Notes: a model not told the origin generated them from the sequence alone. DNA of 9,079 nucleotides from Leptolyngbyaceae cyanobacterium M65_K2018_010 (GCA_015295885.1 DVEE01000444.1:1-9079), one strand, 5' to 3'; shown: positions 1 through 7,074, counted from the first letter of the stretch. Numbers and translations are program-made.

Positions 1-1
1 G

Positions 2-1633
2 AACGCTACGGGGGCCCAGGAGTGCCTGTTGCCCCAACTGCAGCCCGCCGAGCTATGGCGAGAATCCGGCCGCTGGGAAACCTACACCAAGGCCGAGGGC
101 ATTATGTTCTCCCTGATGGATCGGCGGCAACAGGAGATGGGGCTAGGGCCTACCCACGAAGAGGTGATCACCACCATCGCCCGGGACATGATTCGCTCCT
201 ACCGGCAGTTGCCCCTGCACCTCTACCAGATTCAAACCAAGTTTCGCGATGAAATTCGCCCCCGCTTTGGGCTCATGCGCGGACGCGAGTTCATTATGAA
301 GGATGGCTACTCTTTCCACGCAGACGAAGCCAGCCTGAAGCAGACCTACCAGGATATGTACACCGCCTACAGCAATATCCTGCGCCGCTGTGGTTTGGAG
401 TTTAGGGCTGTGGATGCGGATTCTGGCGCGATCGGGGGTTCGGGCTCGAAGGAATTTATGGTACTGGCGGATGCCGGCGAAGACGAAGTGCTCTACACCG
501 AGGATGGCCAGTATGCCGCCAACGTGGAGAAGGCCGTATCCCGGCCCGCCGATGCAGTCCCATCTAGCTTCACGAAATTCGCAAAGCTAGAAACACCCAA
601 TACGCCCACCATTGATTCCTTGGCTCAGTTTCTCCAGTGTTCGCCCACCCAGATTGTTAAAAACGTACTGTACCAGGCCGTTTTCGATAGTGGTAAAGGG
701 GTGCTGGTGCTGGTCAGCATTCGCGGCGATCAGGAGGTCAACGAGGTGAAACTCACCAACGAGTTGACCCGGCTGGCTCCTAACTACGGGGGCACTACGG
801 TGCTGGCCCTGACCGTGCCCGATCAGGAATCCCAAGGGCAGTGGGCGACTCAACCCCTGCCCCTGGGCTACATGGCTCCAGACCTGGGGGATGAGTACAT
901 CCAGGCGGGACTCAAGGACCTGGCCCCCAAGTTTTTGCGCCTGGTGGATCAAACCGCCGTGGATTTGAAGGATTTTGTCACCGGTTCCAATCAGCCGGGT
1001 TACCACGTCGTCGGGGCTAACTGGGGTGAGCAATTCGCCCTGCCGCCGATGGTCGTCGATGTACGTAGGGCGCTGGCGGGCGATCGCGCCCTCCACGACC
1101 CCAGCCAGTGCTTGCAAACCGCCCGAGGGATCGAAATTGGTCATATCTTCCAGTTGGGCACCAAATACTCCAGTGCCATGGGCGCCACCTACACCAGTGA
1201 GTCCGGGGAAGAACTGCCCCTGGTGATGGGGTGCTACGGGGTCGGGGTGTCTCGTCTGGCCCAGGCCGCCGTGGAGCAATCCTACGATCGCAACGGCATC
1301 ATCTGGCCCGTGGCCATCGCCCCCTACCAGGCGATCGTGGTGATTCCCAATATCACCGACGAGCTACAGGTCAGCACCGCCACCCAACTCTACACCGACC
1401 TGAATGCCGCTGGGATTGAAACCCTCCTGGATGACCGGGAGGAGCGCGCCGGGGTGAAATTCAAAGACTCGGAACTGATTGGCATTCCCTACCGAATTGT
1501 GACCGGCCGGGCCCTGGCCGAGGGCCGGGTGGAGGTGGTAGAGCGGGCCACCGGAGCCGCGGAGGAAGTGGCCATCGGTGAGGTGGTGGCGCTGATTAAA
1601 GGGAAGGTGGCGGCGGCGATGTCACCGTCCTAA
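2..1633 (+). CDS. proS: prolyl-tRNA synthetase, bacterial type with editing insert; 5' end outside window
   Basis: Charges tRNA-Pro with proline in the cytoplasm and clears mischarged alanyl-tRNA-Pro. The reading frame is open from base 2 with no start and reads NATGAQECLLPQL before the first internal TTG at 29, so that TTG is not the true start; by comparison with full-length cyanobacterial ProRS as I recall it, about 60 N-terminal residues, including most of class II motif 1, lie upstream. Numbering from base 2, GPTHEE is near residue 49, motif 2 (FRDEIRPRFGLMRGREF) near 81-99, the YbaK-like editing insert roughly 190-340 (CSPTQIVKNVLY carries the conserved Lys, YHVVGANW the conserved His), and motif 3 (GCYGVGVSRL) near 410-419. 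The anticodon-binding domain follows, with LLDDREERAGVKFKD. It ends in TAA 19 bp from the convergent ycf20 gene. The 543 visible residues contain no damage. Confidence 0.98.
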   Translation, partial: NATGAQECLLPQLQPAELWRESGRWETYTKAEGIMFSLMDRRQQEMGLGPTHEEVITTIARDMIRSYRQLPLHLYQIQTKFRDEIRPRFGLMRGREFIMKDGYSFHADEASLKQTYQDMYTAYSNILRRCGLEFRAVDADSGAIGGSGSKEFMVLADAGEDEVLYTEDGQYAANVEKAVSRPADAVPSSFTKFAKLETPNTPTIDSLAQFLQCSPTQIVKNVLYQAVFDSGKGVLVLVSIRGDQEVNEVKLTNELTRLAPNYGGTTVLALTVPDQESQGQWATQPLPLGYMAPDLGDEYIQAGLKDLAPKFLRLVDQTAVDLKDFVTGSNQPGYHVVGANWGEQFALPPMVVDVRRALAGDRALHDPSQCLQTARGIEIGHIFQLGTKYSSAMGATYTSESGEELPLVMGCYGVGVSRLAQAAVEQSYDRNGIIWPVAIAPYQAIVVIPNITDELQVSTATQLYTDLNAAGIETLLDDREERAGVKFKDSELIGIPYRIVTGRALAEGRVEVVERATGAAEEVAIGEVVALIKGKVAAAMSPS

Positions 1634-1652
1634 CCCTGGCCCTGCGGCCCAT

Positions 1653-2006
1653 TTAACTGCCCAGCTTAAAGGCTTCCACGGCCAGGGCATAGATGGCCCC
1701 GAGTTTAAAGGCATTGAGGCAGTCAATCCAAATGGGCTTGGGCACCTTGCGCAGTAAGTCCGGATCACGCCAGGGACGACTGTAGACCAGCCAATTGACC
1801 CCCTCGGCTGCCAGCACTAAAAACAAACCGATGGTGACATCCTGGGCGGCCGCTTGGCCCGCGATCGCGGCGATGGAAACGGCAAAAAAGTAGCCTAGGA
1901 GCAGACTTATCACCACCAGAGAAATGCGCCGCCAGGGGTTAACCAACCAGAGCCGCAACTGGTCGCCTAAATCATCCACTAGCAGGCTAAGTCGGGTTCG
2001 TTGCAT
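1653..2006 (-). CDS. ycf20: Ycf20-like protein (DUF565), two-helix membrane protein
   Basis: A 117-residue protein of the Ycf20/DUF565 family, found in cyanobacteria and plastids. Plant and algal homologues have been linked to photoprotective quenching, but the molecular role in cyanobacteria is not settled. Recognised by the N-terminal TRLSLLVDDLGDQL, the LVNPWRRISL stretch before the first membrane helix (about residues 28-50), a second helix (about 57-74) and the family-typical C-terminus FKLGAIYALAVEAFKLGS. The start is ATG at 2006-2004; no clear Shine-Dalgarno precedes it. It is convergent with proS (19 bp between stops) and divergent from the small ORF at 2257, sharing a 250-bp control region with it. 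The family call is firm; the function is not known from sequence. Confidence 0.9.
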   Translation of the reverse strand: MQRTRLSLLVDDLGDQLRLWLVNPWRRISLVVISLLLGYFFAVSIAAIAGQAAAQDVTIGLFLVLAAEGVNWLVYSRPWRDPDLLRKVPKPIWIDCLNAFKLGAIYALAVEAFKLGS

Positions 2007-2050
2007 GGAAGCTATCGCAGAACTGCACGGTTAACGCCAGAAAAACCAGC

Positions 2051-2080
2051 TGTTTAGAGTTAATCTTAGCCCCCTGTCAA
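2051..2080 (-). promoter_or_regulatory. possible ycf20 promoter
   Basis: On the minus strand an exact TTGACA lies at 2080-2075, followed after 18 bp by TAAACA (2056-2051), a poor -10. A better -10-like hexamer TAAGAT sits at 2068-2063, but it is too close to the TTGACA to pair with it. One of the two probably drives ycf20 (start 2006), giving a leader of about 40-55 nt. The promoter is inferred from hexamers only. Confidence 0.25.
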
Positions 2081-2093
2081 AAACCTTTACATA
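2076..2093 (+). promoter_or_regulatory. HLR1-like motif, candidate RpaB binding site
   Basis: Cyanobacterial HLR1 is two (G/T)TTACA(T/A)(T/A) octamers separated by 2 bp and is the target of the response regulator RpaB. Here GTCAAAAA (2076-2083, 6 of 8 matches), then CC, then TTTACATA (2086-2093, 8 of 8). It lies 20 bp before the -10-like element at 2114, the region where a regulator would meet RNA polymerase, and between two divergent genes. It is a pattern match only. Confidence 0.45.
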
Positions 2094-2110
2094 AGACCCT
2101 GGGGCAGACT

Positions 2111-2119
2111 TGCTAAGAT
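2111..2119 (+). promoter_or_regulatory. extended -10 promoter element for the 40-aa membrane protein gene
   Basis: TGC-TAAGAT forms an extended -10 (TGn plus a TANNNT hexamer matching TATAAT at 4 of 6). No good -35 is present at 16-18 bp; TTTACA is 22 bp away and belongs instead to the HLR1-like motif. Transcription would begin near 2126, leaving a leader of about 130 nt before the ATG at 2257. Confidence 0.35.
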
Positions 2120-2256
2120 AGCTCACAATCCGTTGCGTTGAGCCTGGCTGCCCCACCAACCTGTGGAATTCTGAACTGGCAGCAACTGGCCCCACCCGGC
2201 GGCGATTTAAATTCTCTACTGGGGCAGTGGGCCCTAATACATCACCCTTTTCAGCT

Positions 2257-2379
2257 ATGGATATTAAACTCATCTTGGCCGGTCTGACAGGTTTATTTGT
2301 GGTAGCCACCCTTTTCTTTGGTACCCGCAACGGGTTCTATGACACCGATAACTACCACGGCAACGGCTCTGCCCACTAG
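2257..2379 (+). CDS. 40-aa single-helix membrane protein, possibly NDH-1 subunit P
   Basis: The ATG at 2257 opens a 40-codon frame ending in TAG. Residues 4-21 form one hydrophobic helix (KLILAGLTGLFVVATLFF), followed by a polar tail GTRNGFYDTDNYHGNGSAH. The helix-plus-tail layout is that of small subunits of thylakoid complexes, and the FYDTDNYHGNGSAH ending looks like a conserved cyanobacterial signature. My best guess is the small NDH-1 subunit NdhP, from memory of its size and tail; a photosystem small subunit is the alternative, so no symbol is assigned. There is no Shine-Dalgarno, which is common for such genes. It lies 43 bp upstream of the beta-CASP gene and downstream of a candidate RpaB site, which would fit a light-regulated thylakoid protein. 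Confidence 0.8.
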   Translation: MDIKLILAGLTGLFVVATLFFGTRNGFYDTDNYHGNGSAH

Positions 2380-2422
2380 ACCTTACCCCCTCCCCTGGCG
2401 TGGGTGAATTGGGTGACGTTCT

Positions 2423-4108
2423 GTGAGTGAGCTGGCCTGCTATCCCTTTGCCGTCGGTCACGGTCAGGAAGGGGTGTGCCTTGAGATAGAGCTGGGGTCG
2501 AGGCGGATTTTGCTCGACTGTGGCCTCGCCCACCTGGCCCCCCTGGAAGCCGCTAGAGATCGAATCGAGACCGCTGATTTTCTGTTTTGTAGTCACGCCC
2601 ACGGTGACCACGCCCGGGGCATTCTGGATTTCCATCGCCGCTTCCCCCAGGTGCCCATCTTTGCTAGCGAGGCCACGGCTCAGCTCCTGCCCCTTAACTG
2701 GATAGACCGAAACGAGCCGATTTCCCACCATCTATGTCAGGCCCTACCCTGGCATACCCCCATTCAGCTCACCGATGATTTAACCATTCAGCTCTGGCCA
2801 GCGGGCCATCTGCCGGGGGCGGCGGGTGCCCTCCTGACCTATGCCGCCCCCCAGCGCCCCTATTCTCTGTTTTATTCCGGGGATTTTTTCATCTCCAACT
2901 CTCGGCTGGTCGATGGGCTACCGCTGGAATCCCTGCGGGGCCTGAAACCCGATGTCTTGATTATTGAAGGGAGTGAGGGAACTACCCGGCATCCCCACCG
3001 GCGCCAACAGGAAAATCAGTTGGCCGCCACTATTAACAGCCTGATTCAGGAAGGGCGATCGGTGCTGCTGCCAGTGCCCACCCTGGGCCTGGGGCAGGAG
3101 TTAATTATGCTGCTGCGCAGCCATCACCAATTCACTGGCAAAGACATCACCGTTTGGGTCGACCCCACCGTAGCCCTGGGCTGCGACCTGTACCTAGACC
3201 TCTTGCCCCACCTGCCCAGCAGTGTGCAAAACTTTGCCCGGCACCAGCCGCTGTTTTGGGATGAGCGTATTTTCCCTCGCATCCGTCGCCTACCCACCGA
3301 GGATCCCTTCGATAGGCCTGAGCCTTGCATTTTAATCGGCCACCGCGAAGCCGATCTGAGCCGCTATTGCCTCGCCTCTCAGCACCCTTGGACGGTGCTG
3401 TTGCCAGAATCCTTTGCCTCGGATCTGGCGGTGACAGCGCTCAGCGCCCCAGAAGCAGAAGGCAGCTTAACCCTGAACTGGCTGCAGGCCCTGGCCCCAG
3501 CCCTGGAATCGGGGCAACTGCAACTGGAGACCTACCTGCTGACAATCCATAGCGATCGGGTGGGCACCACTCAGTTGATTCACAACCTGCGCCCCCAGCA
3601 TGTGGTTTTTATCCATGGTCAACCGACTCAACTCGCTGACCTGGCCGGGCTGGAGGAACTGCAAACTCGCTACCAATTGCATCTGCCCTCCGCCGGGAAG
3701 CGGGTGGACTTTCCCATCGGCGATCGCTTTTTGCAGCCCGCGGCCCCCGACCCAGTGTTTGAGGGAGAAATCACCCAGGTTGATGACAGTGTGCTGCTGT
3801 TACTGCCGGAAACCCTAACCGCCGACCCCCGCTGGCGCCGCCTGATCGATACGGGGCTGATTCAGGCCCGTTGGCAGGGTGAAGACCTGCTGATCAAGGG
3901 ACTCAGCCAACGGGAGTTGCTGCGGGCTGTGGATACTGAAGAGCGGCTAGGGGCCCAGGCCAATTGCCACCATTGTCGCCACCTGCGGGAGGGACGGTGT
4001 CGCCATCCGGGTTCACCGCTCTACGGTATGCGGGTCAGCCCAGAGGGCTACTGCACCGCCTTTGAGGAACGGCCCGACGCTCCTTCGGAAGACGAGGCCT
4101 CGGCCTAG
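2423..4108 (+). CDS. beta-CASP family metallo-beta-lactamase-fold hydrolase with a four-Cys tail
   Basis: A 561-residue metallo-beta-lactamase-fold protein with a beta-CASP insertion, a group that mostly processes RNA or DNA; the substrate here is unknown. Visible motifs: the dinuclear metal site SHAHGDH (His58, His60, Asp62, His63), the further ligand Asp154 in YSGDF, LLPVPTLGLGQEL near 214-228 as in RNA-processing relatives, the His of TIHSDR (His376) as motif B, and His398 in VVFIHGQP as motif C. It is not RNase J in wording. The C-terminus adds Cys515, Cys518, Cys526 and Cys544 (C-x2-C-x7-C-x17-C), a likely zinc or Fe-S site. The start is GTG at 2423, since TGA at 2414 closes the frame just upstream; GGGTGA at 2411-2416 may serve as ribosome site. 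truB follows after 50 bp on the same strand. Confidence 0.88.
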   Translation: MSELACYPFAVGHGQEGVCLEIELGSRRILLDCGLAHLAPLEAARDRIETADFLFCSHAHGDHARGILDFHRRFPQVPIFASEATAQLLPLNWIDRNEPISHHLCQALPWHTPIQLTDDLTIQLWPAGHLPGAAGALLTYAAPQRPYSLFYSGDFFISNSRLVDGLPLESLRGLKPDVLIIEGSEGTTRHPHRRQQENQLAATINSLIQEGRSVLLPVPTLGLGQELIMLLRSHHQFTGKDITVWVDPTVALGCDLYLDLLPHLPSSVQNFARHQPLFWDERIFPRIRRLPTEDPFDRPEPCILIGHREADLSRYCLASQHPWTVLLPESFASDLAVTALSAPEAEGSLTLNWLQALAPALESGQLQLETYLLTIHSDRVGTTQLIHNLRPQHVVFIHGQPTQLADLAGLEELQTRYQLHLPSAGKRVDFPIGDRFLQPAAPDPVFEGEITQVDDSVLLLLPETLTADPRWRRLIDTGLIQARWQGEDLLIKGLSQRELLRAVDTEERLGAQANCHHCRHLREGRCRHPGSPLYGMRVSPEGYCTAFEERPDAPSEDEASA

Positions 4109-4146
4109 GGACGGCCCCATTCGCGTTACCATCGGTAGGGCGATGC

Positions 4147-4158
4147 AGGCGGTGATCC
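4147..4158 (+). promoter_or_regulatory. unusually long Shine-Dalgarno before truB
   Basis: AGGCGGTGATCC matches 11 of 12 positions of the complement of the conserved 16S rRNA 3' tail (AGGAGGTGATCC). The AGGCGG core ends 6 nt before the GTG start, a normal spacing. It fixes the GTG at 4159 as the start; TGA at 4153-4155 is in the same frame and excludes anything further upstream. Confidence 0.7.
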
Positions 4159-5067
4159 GTGCAAGGATTTTTGAATCTCCATAAGCCAGGTGCCATCACC
4201 TCCCACGATTGCGTAGCCATGCTGCGGCGCTGGCTGGGCACCCGCAAGATTGGTCACGGCGGCACCCTCGATCCAATGGCAACCGGGGTATTGCCCATCG
4301 CCGTGGGGCGGGCCACGCGGTTGCTACCCTACCTGGCTACGGATAAAACCTACCGGGCCGTGATTCGTTTTGGTCTTACCACCAGCACCGACGACCTGGA
4401 GGGTGAGGTACTGACCCAATCCTCAGCCAGGGAACTCCATCTAGAACATATCGAAGCCCTCTTACCGGAATTCCTGGGCGCGATCGCCCAGGTGCCCCCC
4501 GCCTTTAGCGCCGTGCAGGTGCAGGGGCAACGGCTCTATGCCCTAGCCCGGCGGGGCCACACCGTGATGCCGCCGAGCCGCACCGTTACCCTTTACCATC
4601 TACGGGTGGAAGCCTGGCAACCGGGCGACTATCCGGAACTCACCCTACTGGTAGATTGCGGTCCCGGCACCTACATCCGCTCCCTCGCCCGGGATCTGGG
4701 CCAGCGGCTCGGGACGGGGGCTACCCTAGCTCGCCTCCAGCGCCTCCGCAGCGGTGGCTTTGAGTTAGCCCAGAGTCTTACCCTCGAGGCCATCCAGCAC
4801 CAGGTTGCCAACCACAAGCTGGTCCTAGCCGAGCCAGAAACGGTTCTGGGCCACCTACCTAGCCTAGCCCTGGAACCCGACCTGGCCCGCCGCTGGCAAC
4901 AGGGGCAGAAAATAGCCCCACCCCAGCCCCTGCCACCCCACCAACCCCATCGGCTACTAGCTGCCGCCACGGGAGAATTCTTGGGTATTGGCCAGGTTGA
5001 AAGGGTCGAAACAGGGTCAATTTTGAAAGCCAAAGTTGTCTTCCAGCCCTGGATAGGGCCGCCCTAG
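4159..5067 (+). CDS. truB: tRNA pseudouridine-55 synthase
   Basis: Converts U55 to pseudouridine in the T-loop of tRNAs in the cytoplasm. The protein has 302 residues, normal for bacterial TruB. The N-terminus GFLNLHKPGAITSHDCV is the family opening; the catalytic aspartate is Asp38 in GHGGTLDPMATGVLP; KTYRAVIRFGLTTSTDD (about 74-90) and the DCGPGTYIRSLARDLG segment (about 171-186) are further conserved active-site elements; a short C-terminal domain ends the protein. The GTG start is set by the strong ribosome site directly upstream and by an in-frame stop at 4153. It sits 50 bp after the beta-CASP gene on the same strand with no evident terminator between, so the two may share a transcript. 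The pairing of a tRNA modification enzyme with a possible nuclease is suggestive only. Confidence 0.97.
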   Translation: MQGFLNLHKPGAITSHDCVAMLRRWLGTRKIGHGGTLDPMATGVLPIAVGRATRLLPYLATDKTYRAVIRFGLTTSTDDLEGEVLTQSSARELHLEHIEALLPEFLGAIAQVPPAFSAVQVQGQRLYALARRGHTVMPPSRTVTLYHLRVEAWQPGDYPELTLLVDCGPGTYIRSLARDLGQRLGTGATLARLQRLRSGGFELAQSLTLEAIQHQVANHKLVLAEPETVLGHLPSLALEPDLARRWQQGQKIAPPQPLPPHQPHRLLAAATGEFLGIGQVERVETGSILKAKVVFQPWIGPP

Positions 5068-5095
5068 ACCCTAAGAATTCATGGTAGGCTCGGAT

Positions 5096-5113
5096 GGGGG
5101 TTGGGGGGTTGGG
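5096..5113 (+). repeat. G-run tract before the DUF3124 gene
   Basis: Runs of 5, 6 and 3 guanines separated by TT lie at 5096-5100, 5103-5108 and 5111-5113, followed at once by the ribosome site AAAGGAG. A two-layer G-quadruplex is possible in DNA or mRNA; a three-layer one would need a fourth run, which is absent. Confidence 0.35.
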
Positions 5114-5114
5114 T

Positions 5115-5121
5115 AAAGGAG
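5115..5121 (+). promoter_or_regulatory. Shine-Dalgarno AAAGGAG for the DUF3124 gene
   Basis: AAAGGAG is a perfect anti-Shine-Dalgarno complement, 10 nt before the ATG at 5132, and supports that start over the GTG one codon later. Confidence 0.75.
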
Positions 5122-5131
5122 AGGATAGCCA

Positions 5132-5677
5132 ATGGTGCGGGGAATTCCAGCGATCGCGGGCCTGGTCTTGCTAGCCCTGAATACCGGCTGTGGCTCCTCC
5201 TTTCCAGGATCCACAGTAACGGGGGCTGACCTAGGCCTAGAAACGAACCCTGGAGTCACTACCCTGGCGGCGGCGCAGCGGCCCACCCTGGTCACGGGTC
5301 AGGTGATTTATGTGCCCATCTATTCAGAAATCTATGACCTGGGCCCTAACCGTACCTTTCAACTGGCGGCTACCCTGAGCCTGCGCAACACCGACCGCCA
5401 AAACCCTATTGTGATTACAGCGGTGGATTACTACGACTCTGCCGGTAAGCGGGTCAAGACCTACCTGACAGACCCGATTCAACTGGCCCCATTGACCTCT
5501 ACGGCGGTAGTGGTGCATCAAACGGATACCCTGGGGGGCACTGGCGCTAACTTTCTAGTCACCTGGGGGGCCGCGGTGGCAGTCAGTGAGCCCATCGTAG
5601 AAGCCATCATGATCAGTACCGCTTCCCAGCAGGGAATTTCCTTTGTGAGCCCTGGTCGGGTGATTGAGCAGCGTTAA
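5132..5677 (+). CDS. DUF3124 family putative lipoprotein
   Basis: A 181-residue exported protein of unknown function. The first 19 residues are a short signal sequence (IAGLVLLALNTG) ending at Cys20 in NTGCGSS, an imperfect lipobox, so it is probably lipid-anchored. The mature part carries the DUF3124 signature: GQVIYVPIYSEIYDLG (about 56-71), LAATLSLRNTD (about 78-88), VDYYDSAGK, a GGTGANFLVTWG segment and the closing EAIMISTASQQGISFVSPGR. The fold is probably all beta. The start is ATG, supported by a perfect ribosome site. It follows truB by 64 bp on the same strand and is convergent with tldE (53 bp between stops). No function can be inferred from neighbours. Confidence 0.85.
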   Translation: MVRGIPAIAGLVLLALNTGCGSSFPGSTVTGADLGLETNPGVTTLAAAQRPTLVTGQVIYVPIYSEIYDLGPNRTFQLAATLSLRNTDRQNPIVITAVDYYDSAGKRVKTYLTDPIQLAPLTSTAVVVHQTDTLGGTGANFLVTWGAAVAVSEPIVEAIMISTASQQGISFVSPGRVIEQR

Positions 5678-5690
5678 TCCAGAATCTCGG

Positions 5691-5720
5691 CGGCTGGATC
5701 AACTCGGCCGCTCACAGCCG
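5691..5720. terminator. weak hairpin between convergent DUF3124 and tldE genes
   Basis: CGGCTG (5691-5696) and CAGCCG (5715-5720) form a 6-bp stem around an 18-nt loop in the short convergent spacer. There is no T-run on either side, so it could at best be a poor bidirectional terminator. Confidence 0.2.
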
Positions 5721-5730
5721 GTTGCAAGCC

Positions 5731-7074
5731 CTAGGCCTCGCCAGTAATCGACAAAGACTCCACCCAAATCCGTGGACATAGTCCCCCTGGGGTAATCTCC
5801 ACCTCGGGTTCCACATGCACAATCGCCTTCAGCAAATCCCGAAAATCCCCCGCTACCGTCGCCGACTCAATGCTTACCCGTTCCCCTTGATGCACCAGCC
5901 AGCCATCAAAAGGTAACGAGAAGGACCCCTGCAGAGCATTGACACCGGCATGGAGGGCCTGCAGTTCATCTACAAACACCACCTGATCGGCGTAGTCCAG
6001 GCTAAACTCCCGTTGGCCCGTTGGCCCGGGCAGTACGTGGTAAAAGCTAGGGCTGACCGAAACCTTAGCGCCAATGCTGGCATGACCGGTGGGGGTGGCT
6101 CCTAGGCGTTTAGCGGTGCCTGCGCTGTGGAGGAAGTGGGTCAGCACCCCCTTTTCCAGGATGGCCACGCGGCGGGTTGGAGTGCCCTCCCCATCAAAGG
6201 TTTCAGCACTAATATTTTCCGGGTGGAGGGCATCATCGTAGACGGTTAACAGCGATGATGCCACCGTTGTTCCCAGGGAATCGGGGGTTGACAGGCTGCG
6301 ATTATCGAGAACGCTCTGGGCGTTATAGAGATTCGAGAAGGCCCCCAGCAGACTGAGAAAGGCCTCTGCTGAAAAAACGACCCGGTACTTACCGGAGGCA
6401 ATTTTGTCGTAGTTGAGGTGGCTGATGGTTTTTTCCGCTGCTTCCCTGAGGCAACCTTCGAGATCCAGCTCGGGCAGACCCCGATTAACCCGCATGGCTC
6501 CCGCTGAGCGAGGCTTACGGCCCTCCTGTTCGGTTTTGCTGTAGAGGTACACCGAAGCGTAGGACCGGGCTTCCTGGCGCAGGGCGCCGTCGCTATTTAG
6601 GTAGAAGCGATTCAGGCTGCGCTGGGCTAAGCCATTGTAGGGCACACTGGCGATCGCGGGATGGGCCCCTAGCAATTGCTTTTCCAAATCAACCAGGGTG
6701 TGGATCAGATCCCCCACCGGCACCGGTGGCACCGGCTCCAGGTTGACCTCAGCGGTGGGGGCGGTCGCTTCCGGGCTAAAGTCAGGGATGTGATCCTCTA
6801 CGCCAAAGTAACTGGCATCGCGGGCGCTGGCCAGGGCCAGAGTCATGCCCGTGGGGTCCACATCGCTGGTGGAGGTTACCCCCACCTTGCCCTGCTGGTT
6901 CCACACCCGCACGATTACGCTAGAACGGCTAGAGGCTTTCACCTGCTTCGGTTCGCCCCGGTCTACCTGAACACTGGTTTCATCCACGGTAGATCCGTAG
7001 ACATCGTACTTGGTAATGCCCAGTTGCTTGGCACTGGTCTCGGCGTAGCTGGCAATATCTTGAATCGTCGGCAT
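5731..7074 (-). CDS. tldE: TldE/PmbA-like subunit of the TldD/TldE protease
   Basis: Partner of TldD in the heteromeric zinc protease that in Escherichia coli matures microcin B17 and degrades CcdA; the usual substrate in cyanobacteria is unknown. The 447-residue protein has the TldD/PmbA two-domain layout: an N-terminal domain with VDETSVQVDRGEPKQVKASS (about 32-51) and VGVTSTSDVDPTGM, and a C-terminal beta-rich domain with GTPTRRVAILEKGVL and a GLCPRIWVESLSITG end. Where TldD has its HExxxH helix this protein has FSAEAFLSLLGAF, so it lacks the zinc ligands, as expected for TldE. I place the start at the ATG at 7074-7072, because MPTIQDIASYAE matches the family start; a TTG six codons upstream at 7092 is open but unsupported. 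There is no clear ribosome site. It is downstream of tldD on the same strand, 147 bp away. Confidence 0.92.
   Translation of the reverse strand: MPTIQDIASYAETSAKQLGITKYDVYGSTVDETSVQVDRGEPKQVKASSRSSVIVRVWNQQGKVGVTSTSDVDPTGMTLALASARDASYFGVEDHIPDFSPEATAPTAEVNLEPVPPVPVGDLIHTLVDLEKQLLGAHPAIASVPYNGLAQRSLNRFYLNSDGALRQEARSYASVYLYSKTEQEGRKPRSAGAMRVNRGLPELDLEGCLREAAEKTISHLNYDKIASGKYRVVFSAEAFLSLLGAFSNLYNAQSVLDNRSLSTPDSLGTTVASSLLTVYDDALHPENISAETFDGEGTPTRRVAILEKGVLTHFLHSAGTAKRLGATPTGHASIGAKVSVSPSFYHVLPGPTGQREFSLDYADQVVFVDELQALHAGVNALQGSFSLPFDGWLVHQGERVSIESATVAGDFRDLLKAIVHVEPEVEITPGGLCPRIWVESLSITGEA

Larger units (their letters stand above)
2063..2119. repeat. 8-bp inverted repeat ATCTTAGC / GCTAAGAT in a divergent control region
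   Basis: ATCTTAGC at 2063-2070 is the exact reverse complement of GCTAAGAT at 2112-2119, with 41 bp between. Each arm contains a TAAGAT hexamer pointing outwards, one towards ycf20 and one towards the small ORF. The HLR1-like motif lies between the arms. This could be a pair of back-to-back -10 elements. Confidence 0.5.

Noticed and set aside
587..1279. 230-codon open frame antisense to proS
   Set aside because: It lies wholly inside strongly conserved ProRS sequence on the other strand; low-complexity shadow reading of a GC-rich gene with no recognisable domain.
1634..1652. GGCC-CTGC-GGCC as a terminator between convergent proS and ycf20
   Set aside because: Only a 4-bp stem with no T-run.
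2101..2157. tRNA-like frame: GGGGCAG at 2101, CTGCCCC at 2148 followed by ACCA
   Set aside because: Only 54 nt from end to end, with no T-arm GGTTCGA-type loop and no anticodon arm; too short for a tRNA.
2031..2731. Two minus-strand open frames (99 and 153 codons) across the small gene and the start of the beta-CASP gene
   Set aside because: They overlap conserved plus-strand coding sequence and encode unrecognisable, arginine-rich sequence.
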